A stretch of 64,000 nucleotides of DNA from JANQIO01 sp038746745 (GTDB lineage Bacteria; Pseudomonadota; Gammaproteobacteria; Pseudomonadales; Halieaceae): positions 40,090 through 104,089 of the forward strand of contig JBCDKJ010000003.1 in the NCBI GenBank assembly GCA_038746745.1, in the 5' to 3' direction. Below are positions 35,252 through 42,978 of this stretch, piece by piece. The stretch's first letter is position 1, and every line of letters starts with the position of its first letter. The position numbers and the translations under genes were made by a program. The notes beneath the pieces were generated by a model, which was not told the DNA's origin, ran no database searches, and saw only the letters and a program-made list of their open reading frames with translations.

Positions 35252-36145
35252 ATGGCAGCAGTCGGATTTATCGGTCTTGGCAACATGGGCGGGCCCATGG
35301 CGAAAAACCTGGTGGCAGCCGGGCATGCAGTCACTGTATTCGATCTGGTGCCCGAGGCCTGTGCCGAGTTGGAGGCGGCAGGAGCCAAGGTGGCAGGCAG
35401 TGCTTACGCTGCGACCGAGGGCGCTGACTATGTCATCAGCATGCTGCCCGCGGGCACGCACGTGCGCAGCACCTATCTCGGTGAAAATAACGACGGTCTG
35501 CTATCGAATCTCGCGGCGACCGTCACCGTTCTGGACTGTTCTACCATAGATGCTAAAACCGCTCGCGAAGTCGGCGAAGCCGCCGCCGAGATGGGGATTG
35601 GCTTTATGGATGCACCGGTTTCCGGGGGGGTTGCCGCAGCGGCCGCGGGCACGCTGGCATTTATGTGTGGTGGCGAAGCCGAGACCTTCGAGAAGGCGCG
35701 ACTGATCCTGGCGCCTATGGGGAAAAACATCTTTCACGCCGGGCCTGCGGGCGCCGGCCAGGTGGCCAAGGGCTGCAACAATATGCTGCTGGCGATTCAT
35801 ATGATTGGTACGGCAGAAGCGCTGGAAATGGGCGCTCGTCACGGCCTTGATCCCGCCGTTTTGTCAGAGATCATGCTTTCCAGCTCCGGCCGCAACTGGT
35901 CGCTGGAAGTCTACAATCCCTACCCGGATGTGATGGAGAACGCTCCCGCCAGCAAAGGATACGCACCGGGTTTTATGGTCGACCTTATGGTGAAGGATCT
36001 GGGTCTGGCTGCAGAGATTGCCAGCGCCGCAGAGTTTGATAACCCCATGGGCCAGTTGGCACGCGATCTCTATCAGGAGCACCAGCAGGCGGGCAACGGG
36101 CAGCGCGATTTCTCCAGCATCCTCGAGAAACTGCGCGAGGAATGA
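35252..36145 (+). CDS. mmsB: 3-Hydroxyisobutyrate dehydrogenase
   Basis: The 297-residue beta-hydroxyacid dehydrogenase has the Rossmann motif GFIGLGNMGGPMAKNLV at residues 5-21, substrate segment DAPVSGGVAAAAAGTL and catalytic Lys in GQVAKGCNNMLL. It oxidises 3-hydroxyisobutyrate to methylmalonate semialdehyde with NAD. All neighbours fit valine catabolism, which supports the mmsB name. The next gene overlaps its end by four bases. Confidence 0.94.
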   Translation: MAAVGFIGLGNMGGPMAKNLVAAGHAVTVFDLVPEACAELEAAGAKVAGSAYAATEGADYVISMLPAGTHVRSTYLGENNDGLLSNLAATVTVLDCSTIDAKTAREVGEAAAEMGIGFMDAPVSGGVAAAAAGTLAFMCGGEAETFEKARLILAPMGKNIFHAGPAGAGQVAKGCNNMLLAIHMIGTAEALEMGARHGLDPAVLSEIMLSSSGRNWSLEVYNPYPDVMENAPASKGYAPGFMVDLMVKDLGLAAEIASAAEFDNPMGQLARDLYQEHQQAGNGQRDFSSILEKLREE

Positions 36146-36993
36146 ACCTCCATAAAGACTCCGGTTCTCCTGCACAACGCATTGCGGGAATGCTGGCTAC
36201 TGCGACGCTTCATCACTCTCCCTGCGGAAATGGAAGGCTGCAATGGCAGCAGTGGAGCGAGCGGGAAACAGGTCCGCCTCTGTTGTTACTGCACGGAGGT
36301 TTTGGATCCTGGAATCACTGGTTTGCCGCCATTGAACGGCTTCGACAGGAGCGTGAGCTGTGGACGCTGGACATGCCAGGTCTCGGCGCTTCTGCAGACA
36401 TTTTTCGGCGCGCGCGTCCGCAGCATATGGCCGCCATTATTGCACCGGCTGCCAAACGCCTGCTGGCTTCACGCTCGCTGGATATTGCAGCATTCAGTTT
36501 TGGTGCGATGGTCGGCGCTCACCTTGCCGCCGCTGTCTCATGTCGGCGCTTTTTCGCAATAGGTGCCGCAGGTTGTGGTGACCTGCACGTGCAGGTGCCG
36601 CTGCAGGCGCTTCCGCGGGCGCACTGCGACGCAGAGGTTGCCTCCGAAATACATCGTCGAAATCTACGCAGCCTGATGTTCAGCGCGCACTTTCCCATTG
36701 ATGATTTGGCGATACAACTACAGTCCGACAACCTGTCCCGGGCCCGCTTTAACAGCCGACCGCTGTCACTGACGTCGGGGTTTATTGATGCACTGCGGAC
36801 ACTGCCCGCGCAGCTGACCGGTATCTGGGGAAGCGAAGATGCTACCGCAGGGGGTGAGTCGGGTATTGCAAAGCGGCGCGATATCTTCGCAAACCGCCAG
36901 CCGGGCCATGCCTTTCATGTCCTGCAGGGTGTTGGGCACTGGGCTATGCATGAGGCGCCGGACGCAGTCGTTGATATTCTGCTCACCGACTAA
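36142..36993 (+). CDS. Alpha/beta-hydrolase fold protein
   Basis: The 283-residue protein has an oxyanion segment LLLLHGGFGSWNHW, nucleophile Ser119 in IAAFSFGAMVG (Ala replaces the usual first Gly of Gly-x-Ser-x-Gly), an acid candidate in WGSEDA and His in GVGHWAMHE. Substrate is unknown. The ATGA overlap with mmsB makes it a translated member of the valine operon, which suggests a thioesterase or ester-cleaving role there, but this is inference. It ends four bases from the convergent MFS gene. Confidence 0.85.
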   Translation: MNLHKDSGSPAQRIAGMLATATLHHSPCGNGRLQWQQWSERETGPPLLLLHGGFGSWNHWFAAIERLRQERELWTLDMPGLGASADIFRRARPQHMAAIIAPAAKRLLASRSLDIAAFSFGAMVGAHLAAAVSCRRFFAIGAAGCGDLHVQVPLQALPRAHCDAEVASEIHRRNLRSLMFSAHFPIDDLAIQLQSDNLSRARFNSRPLSLTSGFIDALRTLPAQLTGIWGSEDATAGGESGIAKRRDIFANRQPGHAFHVLQGVGHWAMHEAPDAVVDILLTD

Positions 36994-36997
36994 GTCG

Positions 36998-38248
36998 TTA
37001 GTGCGTCTGCTGGGGTAGTCGCACGGGGATCAGCAGCAGCGCCGCCAATACAGAAACGCCGGTAAACAGAAACAACGTCGCGACGTAATTACCATTCAGG
37101 TCGTAGAGCCTGCCGACCAATATGTAGGTCGGCATAATCAACAGGGTAATTACCGGGCCCATTGCACCCATTGCCCGACCGAAGCTGTTGACGCCAAACA
37201 CCTGAGCCATCATGGCGTTCCATACCGGTAGCAGTCCGCCAGTAGCCAGACCAATGCAAATGGCCGCAATCAGCAGAATGGCGTAGGGGGGCTCCTGTGC
37301 CATGATCAAAAAGGCTATGCCAACCAGCCCCTGCGCCGCCCACAAACCCCACTTGAGGCTGAACTTGTCGGCCCCCAGGCCGAAAAGGATTTTTCCAATA
37401 AGACCCGTGATTGCTATGAGCATGATGAGGTTGGAGGCCTGCGTCTGGCTTGCGCCGAGGTCAACCGCATAGGGGGACAGGTTGGAGAGCGTTGAGGTAA
37501 AGGCTGCGATCAGCAGCCCCATACTGACGCCAATCAGCCAGAACTCTCTTTGCTGGATGATGGTCTTCATTCCCATGCTGTCTTCCTGCGCCGGAGTGGT
37601 TTCCGTCTCGGGGTTCCTTGCAGGCTCAGGTCTGTCACCATGCGGGGCATCGCCAGGGTCACCGTCGGGTTGCAGTCCCAATTCCTCTGGTCGGCCGCGA
37701 ACGTTAAGCCACAGCCAGGGAATCAACGCGAGCGCTATATAGGACAGGTTCTGCATTGCAGCGCGCCAGCCGCTCTCTGCAATCCAATAGGCCGTCAGCG
37801 CAGGCAAGAGCATGCCGCCGACAGAAGTGCCGATGGTGGTGATCCCAAGGGCGCGACCTCGATTCCGGACAAACCAGCGTGAGACCACAGCGCTGCCCGC
37901 CATCGCGCCGACCGAGGCGTTACCCAGACTGAAGGCGAGCCCAAAAATGACATTGAAGGCGAGTATGCTGCTGACCTGCGACATACTGAAAAATCCCAGG
38001 GCCAGTACGATTGAACCTGCGATCATAAGCAGACGAATCGGCAACTTATCGATCAGTACGCCCATAGCTGGGCTGATTACCAACCCCATCAGCGTACCCA
38101 GGGTCAGGCTGTACATGACCTGCTCCAGGCCAACGCCGAACTCTTCGCGCAGCGGCGTCACGAACAGAGTAAAGGTGTAGGTAAAGAACCCGGTTACCAC
38201 CATCATCGCGATAAAGCTGCCCGCGACCACGCGCCATCCAAAGAACAT
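36998..38248 (-). CDS. Major facilitator superfamily transporter
   Basis: The natural start is ATG 38248 (MFFGWRVVAGSFIAMMVV) with AGGAG seven bases upstream; the longer open frame adds an unrelated N-terminus. The 416-residue protein shows twelve hydrophobic segments, the cytoplasmic loop between two six-helix halves (DGDPGDAPHGDRPEPARNPET) and the monocarboxylate/oxalate-formate antiporter-like pattern. It probably carries an organic acid. It is convergent with the valine operon. Confidence 0.9.
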   Translation of the reverse strand: MFFGWRVVAGSFIAMMVVTGFFTYTFTLFVTPLREEFGVGLEQVMYSLTLGTLMGLVISPAMGVLIDKLPIRLLMIAGSIVLALGFFSMSQVSSILAFNVIFGLAFSLGNASVGAMAGSAVVSRWFVRNRGRALGITTIGTSVGGMLLPALTAYWIAESGWRAAMQNLSYIALALIPWLWLNVRGRPEELGLQPDGDPGDAPHGDRPEPARNPETETTPAQEDSMGMKTIIQQREFWLIGVSMGLLIAAFTSTLSNLSPYAVDLGASQTQASNLIMLIAITGLIGKILFGLGADKFSLKWGLWAAQGLVGIAFLIMAQEPPYAILLIAAICIGLATGGLLPVWNAMMAQVFGVNSFGRAMGAMGPVITLLIMPTYILVGRLYDLNGNYVATLFLFTGVSVLAALLLIPVRLPQQTH

Positions 38249-38336
38249 CGGTGTACTCCTGCTGAGGGCGCTCAGTGTAATACAGGGCTGCGCTGCACCG
38301 CGCTGGAATGCTAAACCGCTGTGGGCTTGCTGCGAT

Positions 38337-39866
38337 CTACAGTTGTCGCTCGATTGGCAGGATGCGGTAGATATTGGCTTGCAGACGCCGCCACAGCGAA
38401 GCACCAGGCTCGCCGCGCTGCACGTCTTCACTGCCCGCTTTCTCGTAGTGCCAGCGCATACGGTTATTGTCATTGATGACAACACGCCAGGTGAGCAACG
38501 CCAGCTGCTCGTCAAGGGAGTCCAGAAGACGCTGGCTCATTGCGGAGGATTCGATAAACATGACCTGTTCCGTATTCAGCTCAATGGAACGCGGGTCTAC
38601 ATTGAGGGACCCCAGCACCAGAGTCTCTCCATCAATTTCAAAGGCTTTGGTGTGCAGGGTCAGACGATCTTGACTGGTTTCCTCGTCTTCCCAGCCAGGC
38701 TGTCGATCGGCCCGCAACTCGTATAACTCTATCCCTGCACGCAACAACTCGCGCCGGTACTTGCGGTAGTGCGCATGCACCGGGATGTGATTGGTGGAGG
38801 CCAGCGAGTTGGTAATGATACGGATACGGACACCCTCACTCGCCATCCGCCGCAGCTCGCTGCGCGTTTGCGCTCCTGGCAGAAAGTACGGGGTAATAAC
38901 TGTCACTTCCCGCTTCGCGCTTGCGAGCGCATCGCTCAGCGCCAGTGCTGCAGTCAGGTGTGCGCGCTCGCCTCTGGCGCTGGTCAGCTTGTCTGGTGAA
39001 TCGGAGACCAGGCGCGTTTTGGCAGCTTCCAGTTGTCTTTCCCCGCGGGCGAGTTCGCGCAGCAGCGTATTATCGATAGCCCTTGCGTAGGCGCTGGGAC
39101 GTTCCCCGCTAACGATCTGCTCCATAGTCAGGCGCCACTCCTGGAGCTTTTCCGGCTCTGCCGGTCTGCCCATGGCAGCGACCGGAATGCTTAGCGCGGA
39201 GTTCCAGAACAGGTCAAAACTGGCTGTCAGATCGTCAACGACAGGGCCCAGAGCCAGCACCTCAAAATCGTCGAAGTTACCGTCGTCTTTCAGTTCAAAA
39301 TACTCTGCCGCAATGTTGCGCCCACCCACGATGGCCAGTGCGCCGTCCACTACGAAAGATTTGTTGTGCATGCGCCGGTTGGTTCTGGCGAAATCCCAGA
39401 GCATCGCCAGTGACGTGGGCATTTTGCGAGAAAGCGGGTTGAATAAACGCACCTGAATATTGGGATGCGAGGCCAGCGTTGTTAGCGTGAAGTCATCCCG
39501 TGGGGTGAATATATCATCTACCAGCAGTCGCACTCGCACGCCGCGATCAGCCGTCTGTAGTAACTTGCCCAGGAACAAGCGACCGGCCTCGTCAGGCTTC
39601 ATCAAAAAGTATTGAGCATCGACCGACCTTTCCGCATCATCTAGCGCCAACAGGCGCGCGCCGAGCCCATCCAGCCCTTGGGGCAGCGACACCAGCCCAG
39701 TCTGGTCCTCGTGATTCGCCTGCCACTGTTGGCGCAGCCGTCCCAGACTGGTGTCCGAGCTTGCCGGTAACGCCATACTCTCCTCGCGTGGATAGTCGAA
39801 AGGGACGCTGCCACAGCTTGCCAGCATTAGCGCGAGCAGCGGCAATAGCCAGCGCAGTTTATTCAC
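38337..39866 (-). CDS. Phospholipase D-family lipoprotein (cardiolipin-synthase-like)
   Basis: It starts with GTG and a lipoprotein signal peptide (LLPLLALMLASC). Two HKD motifs are present, MHNKSFVVDGALAIVGGRNIA and LHTKAFEIDGETLVLGSLN, as needed for the two-half PLD active site. ClsC-type enzymes make cardiolipin or hydrolyse phosphodiesters; this protein is about 509 residues and is likely anchored in the periplasm or outer membrane. Exact substrate is not evident. It stands alone between MFS and feoB on the same strand. Confidence 0.88.
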   Translation of the reverse strand: MNKLRWLLPLLALMLASCGSVPFDYPREESMALPASSDTSLGRLRQQWQANHEDQTGLVSLPQGLDGLGARLLALDDAERSVDAQYFLMKPDEAGRLFLGKLLQTADRGVRVRLLVDDIFTPRDDFTLTTLASHPNIQVRLFNPLSRKMPTSLAMLWDFARTNRRMHNKSFVVDGALAIVGGRNIAAEYFELKDDGNFDDFEVLALGPVVDDLTASFDLFWNSALSIPVAAMGRPAEPEKLQEWRLTMEQIVSGERPSAYARAIDNTLLRELARGERQLEAAKTRLVSDSPDKLTSARGERAHLTAALALSDALASAKREVTVITPYFLPGAQTRSELRRMASEGVRIRIITNSLASTNHIPVHAHYRKYRRELLRAGIELYELRADRQPGWEDEETSQDRLTLHTKAFEIDGETLVLGSLNVDPRSIELNTEQVMFIESSAMSQRLLDSLDEQLALLTWRVVINDNNRMRWHYEKAGSEDVQRGEPGASLWRRLQANIYRILPIERQL

Positions 39867-39913
39867 AGCGATGACAATCCAATTTGTCTAAACAGGCGCT
39901 AGCTTAGCGGCTG

Positions 39914-41740
39914 TTAGCCGCCGATCAAACTGACGCCCTGATAGATCAGAAGCGCGCCCAGATACGCGACGCTGCAGTAGGCGAAAAACATAAGCACGGG
40001 CAGCTTCCAGGATCGCGCTTCGCGGCCGAGTACTGCCAGTGTGGATACGCACATCAATGCAATGGCAAAGAAGAAGAGCAGGGCGACGCCAGAGGCGATG
40101 CCCAGTTCGCTGGACTGAATCTGTGTCACCAGTGGCACCATGTTTTCATCAGCGCCTTCGATACCGAACATCGCTCCCAGGGTTCCTACGAATACCTCGC
40201 GAGCCAGGAAGGAAGTCATCACGGCCACGCCGTAGCGCCAGTCCAGCCCTAAAGGCGCAAACAGGGGCTCAATCAACTGGCCGATGCTGCCCAGCCAGGA
40301 GGCACTGAGGTCCTCGCCATAATTTGGGAAGTAACCCAGAAACCAGATGATCACGGTGACGCTGAAGATAATGGCGCCGGCCTTGGTGACGAACTGTTTA
40401 CTCCGAGTCCAGCTGTTTCGCAGTAAGGGCAACCAGGAGGGCAGCCGGTAGGGCGGCATCTCCAGTACAAAGGGTAGGTCCGTGTAGCGATCCTCGCGGG
40501 TGCGGGAAACCAGGCCAGTGACGATCAGTCCGGCCAGCATGCCAAAGAAGTACGTAAAGAACATGGCGAGGCCCTGCAGCCCGACCAGTCCTCCCAGATA
40601 GGTGGTGTCGGGAATGAAGGCCGCGATGAGCAATGTGTACACCGGCAGCCGTGCCGAACAGGGCATGAGAGGAATTGCCATGTAGGTGAGCAGTCGCTTT
40701 TTCGGTGAGTCAACCGAACGTGCGGCGTAGATGCCGGGAATGGCGCAGGCGACACCCGACAGCATCGGAATAAAGCTCTTCCCGGTGAGGCCGAAGAAAC
40801 GCAGCGGTTTATGGCAGATAACGGCGGCGCGCGCCATGTACCCGGAATCTTCCAGCACACCGATAACCAGAGTCAGCACAAATATCTGCGGCACGAATAC
40901 CAGGAACGCACCCAGGCCGCTGAAAATGGCATCACTGGTGAAGTCTTGCGCTACGCGGTTGCCAATCAATGGCACCAGCAGGTCTGCCAGGCTGCCGAGC
41001 CCCGCTTCTACGGCATCCATGGCCGGTGCGGCCCAGGTAAAAATCGATTGAAACAGCAGGTACATGATGGCGAAAAACGCCAGGCCACCGAGGCTTGTAT
41101 GCAGAAACAAGGCGTCTAATTGAGTGTCTGTTTTGATCAGCAATTCCCCGCGCGGCCCGTACGCCGCTGAGATTCGCTGGGCCTCGCTGCGCAGCAGTGC
41201 ATCGGGCTCTCCGTCCATTTCTTTTACCGGAGTTTGCGGCGTCGATTCGACCGCTGAGATAAGCGCATCCAGACCCGCACCCGTGCGGCCTGATACGGGC
41301 AGTACCGGCGCCTTGATCTCGCGCGCGAGCCCGTCAACGTCCACGGCGATGCCATGCTGAGCGAGCACGTCTGTCATATTGGCCAGTACCCACACCGGCT
41401 TGCCGCGGCGTTTGCACTCTCGAATCACTTGCAGCGCGAAATACAGGCTTTTCTCGAGGCGCGTGATATCTACAATGCAGAGCACGCCGCGCACGCCCTC
41501 GTCATCCAGCGTCTGCAGCAGTGTGTCGCTGGCGACCTTCTCCTCACCTGAGATCGCTTGCAGGGAGTAGGTGCCCGGGAAGTCCACCAGCGTCACATCC
41601 GCCAGGGCTTTGAGCTTGCCGCGGGCCACATCCACTGTAATGCCAGGAAAATTAGCGACTTTCTGAGACAGACCAGTGAGCCGGTTGAACAGCAGGCTTT
41701 TGCCCGAATTGGGACTGCCTACCAGCAGAAGTTCGCTCAT
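39914..41740 (-). CDS. feoB: Ferrous iron transporter B
   Basis: The N-terminal G domain has GSPNSGKS (G1), DFPGTYSL (G3) and NMTD (G4); the membrane part has two Gate regions, with CAIPGIYAARSVDSPKKR and GYMARAAV typical of FeoB. At 608 residues it is shorter than the E. coli protein (773) but within the family range. It imports Fe(II) into the cytoplasm. ATGA overlap with feoA shows tight coupling. No FeoC follows. Confidence 0.96.
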   Translation of the reverse strand: MSELLLVGSPNSGKSLLFNRLTGLSQKVANFPGITVDVARGKLKALADVTLVDFPGTYSLQAISGEEKVASDTLLQTLDDEGVRGVLCIVDITRLEKSLYFALQVIRECKRRGKPVWVLANMTDVLAQHGIAVDVDGLAREIKAPVLPVSGRTGAGLDALISAVESTPQTPVKEMDGEPDALLRSEAQRISAAYGPRGELLIKTDTQLDALFLHTSLGGLAFFAIMYLLFQSIFTWAAPAMDAVEAGLGSLADLLVPLIGNRVAQDFTSDAIFSGLGAFLVFVPQIFVLTLVIGVLEDSGYMARAAVICHKPLRFFGLTGKSFIPMLSGVACAIPGIYAARSVDSPKKRLLTYMAIPLMPCSARLPVYTLLIAAFIPDTTYLGGLVGLQGLAMFFTYFFGMLAGLIVTGLVSRTREDRYTDLPFVLEMPPYRLPSWLPLLRNSWTRSKQFVTKAGAIIFSVTVIIWFLGYFPNYGEDLSASWLGSIGQLIEPLFAPLGLDWRYGVAVMTSFLAREVFVGTLGAMFGIEGADENMVPLVTQIQSSELGIASGVALLFFFAIALMCVSTLAVLGREARSWKLPVLMFFAYCSVAYLGALLIYQGVSLIGG

Positions 41741-41985
41741 ACGCCCGTCGCGACAGGTTCTACGTCGATGTGCCGGGCAACCTCGTCATCCAGAGAAAAC
41801 GTGGAGTTCGCCACTCTGTAGGCGCGGGGTGCTCCCAGTGCTGGACGCTGCAGGCAGTGCACTCTCTCACCAATATGGAAACCCAGTTCCATCAAGCGTA
41901 GCCTGTAACTCTCCGGCAGCGCAGCGTCAAAGCCAGCAATCACGGCGTGCTCGCCTTTTTGTAGAGACCAGAGCGCTACTCTCAC
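41737..41985 (-). CDS. feoA: Ferrous iron transport protein A
   Basis: GTG 41985, seven bases after the DUF4340 stop, gives an 82-residue SH3-like protein of normal FeoA length (GEHAVIAGFDAALPESYRLRLMELGFHIGERV). The open frame continues upstream inside the DUF4340 gene but that part has no FeoA character. FeoA is a cytoplasmic partner of FeoB. The close spacing to DUF4340 indicates that feoAB are transcribed with the ABC/GldG genes. Confidence 0.93.
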   Translation of the reverse strand: MRVALWSLQKGEHAVIAGFDAALPESYRLRLMELGFHIGERVHCLQRPALGAPRAYRVANSTFSLDDEVARHIDVEPVATGV

Positions 41986-41992
41986 CAGCGAC

Positions 41993-42967
41993 TCAGCCCT
42001 CAGTCTCGGGTCCGTCCAGCGTGGATACCGCCTCAGCGTTAGCATCTATGTCAGCGCTTCCGCTTGGCTCTGATGCAGCTTCGAACAGGCTGACTGCAGA
42101 GACTGTATTCAAACGGTCATGATCAAAAGCGCTGATGCTGAAGAACACGGGGATATCGCTGCGCTGGATATAGTAGGCGTCTTCAATTTCGAACTGTCGG
42201 AACTCGTAGTCACCCGCGTCGGTGCTGACTCGCAGGTTGGCGGGTACATCCATTTGCGCAAGCATTTCTGTGGTAGCCGGGTCGGCCGCGCCCGTCACTC
42301 GCAGGCTGGTCAATCCATTGATGAGCTTGTTCACTTCTTCCGCCGCTGCCACCGTGCCATCCTCTGCCGCCCAGGTATCTCCATCTGACGGTGTAAGCCG
42401 GAAGTCCAGGCCGGTCAGCGAAGTGATGGATGCATCGACCTGGAGCAGGCTTTTGTCGAGCCAGTCTGTATTCGTCGTGGGGAGTTCGAAGCTTGAAAAC
42501 TCAATCGCATAGACCTGTCGGTCGCCGCCAGGACGGCTGTGTACCTTGCGAAATCCAGGGGAAGAGCCCAGAAATATTTCGCCCGCCAGAGTGTCAGCGC
42601 TATAGAAACCGACGCGACGCTGATAGGACGCCTCGTCTACCTCAAAGCGCGTCACCGCGCTGTCGCTGCTGGCAACGGGCCAACCACGACGTTGGGACGG
42701 CAGGTCTTTGAGCACTTTGTCCACCCGGCTGGTCGCTACCGGGAGTGAAAAATACTCTGGCAGAATCCAGCCGCCGCCGGAGCGTGCCAACTGCACGCTG
42801 CTGTCGCCGTCGCTGATGTCAATGCGGTCAATAGCCTCGGTCTCCAGAGCCAGGATAGCCGCGCGCGCGTCCTGATCACCGCGGTCCTGCTTCGGCCAAA
42901 AGACGGCTGCCGCGATGAGAAGCTGCACGGCGAGCAGCAGACTGAGCACTTGTGAAATGCGTGTCAT
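41993..42967 (-). CDS. DUF4340 protein
   Basis: ATG 42967 with GAGGAG upstream gives a 324-residue protein with one N-terminal span (ISQVLSLLLAVQLLIAAAVFW) and a long periplasmic domain of repeated strands (WILPEYFSLPVATSRVDKVL). DUF4340 proteins sit next to GldG-type ABC systems and are believed to be auxiliary. Twelve bases separate it from the permease-GldG gene; its function is unknown. Confidence 0.88.
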   Translation of the reverse strand: MTRISQVLSLLLAVQLLIAAAVFWPKQDRGDQDARAAILALETEAIDRIDISDGDSSVQLARSGGGWILPEYFSLPVATSRVDKVLKDLPSQRRGWPVASSDSAVTRFEVDEASYQRRVGFYSADTLAGEIFLGSSPGFRKVHSRPGGDRQVYAIEFSSFELPTTNTDWLDKSLLQVDASITSLTGLDFRLTPSDGDTWAAEDGTVAAAEEVNKLINGLTSLRVTGAADPATTEMLAQMDVPANLRVSTDAGDYEFRQFEIEDAYYIQRSDIPVFFSISAFDHDRLNTVSAVSLFEAASEPSGSADIDANAEAVSTLDGPETEG

Positions 42968-42978
42968 ATCAGAGCTCC

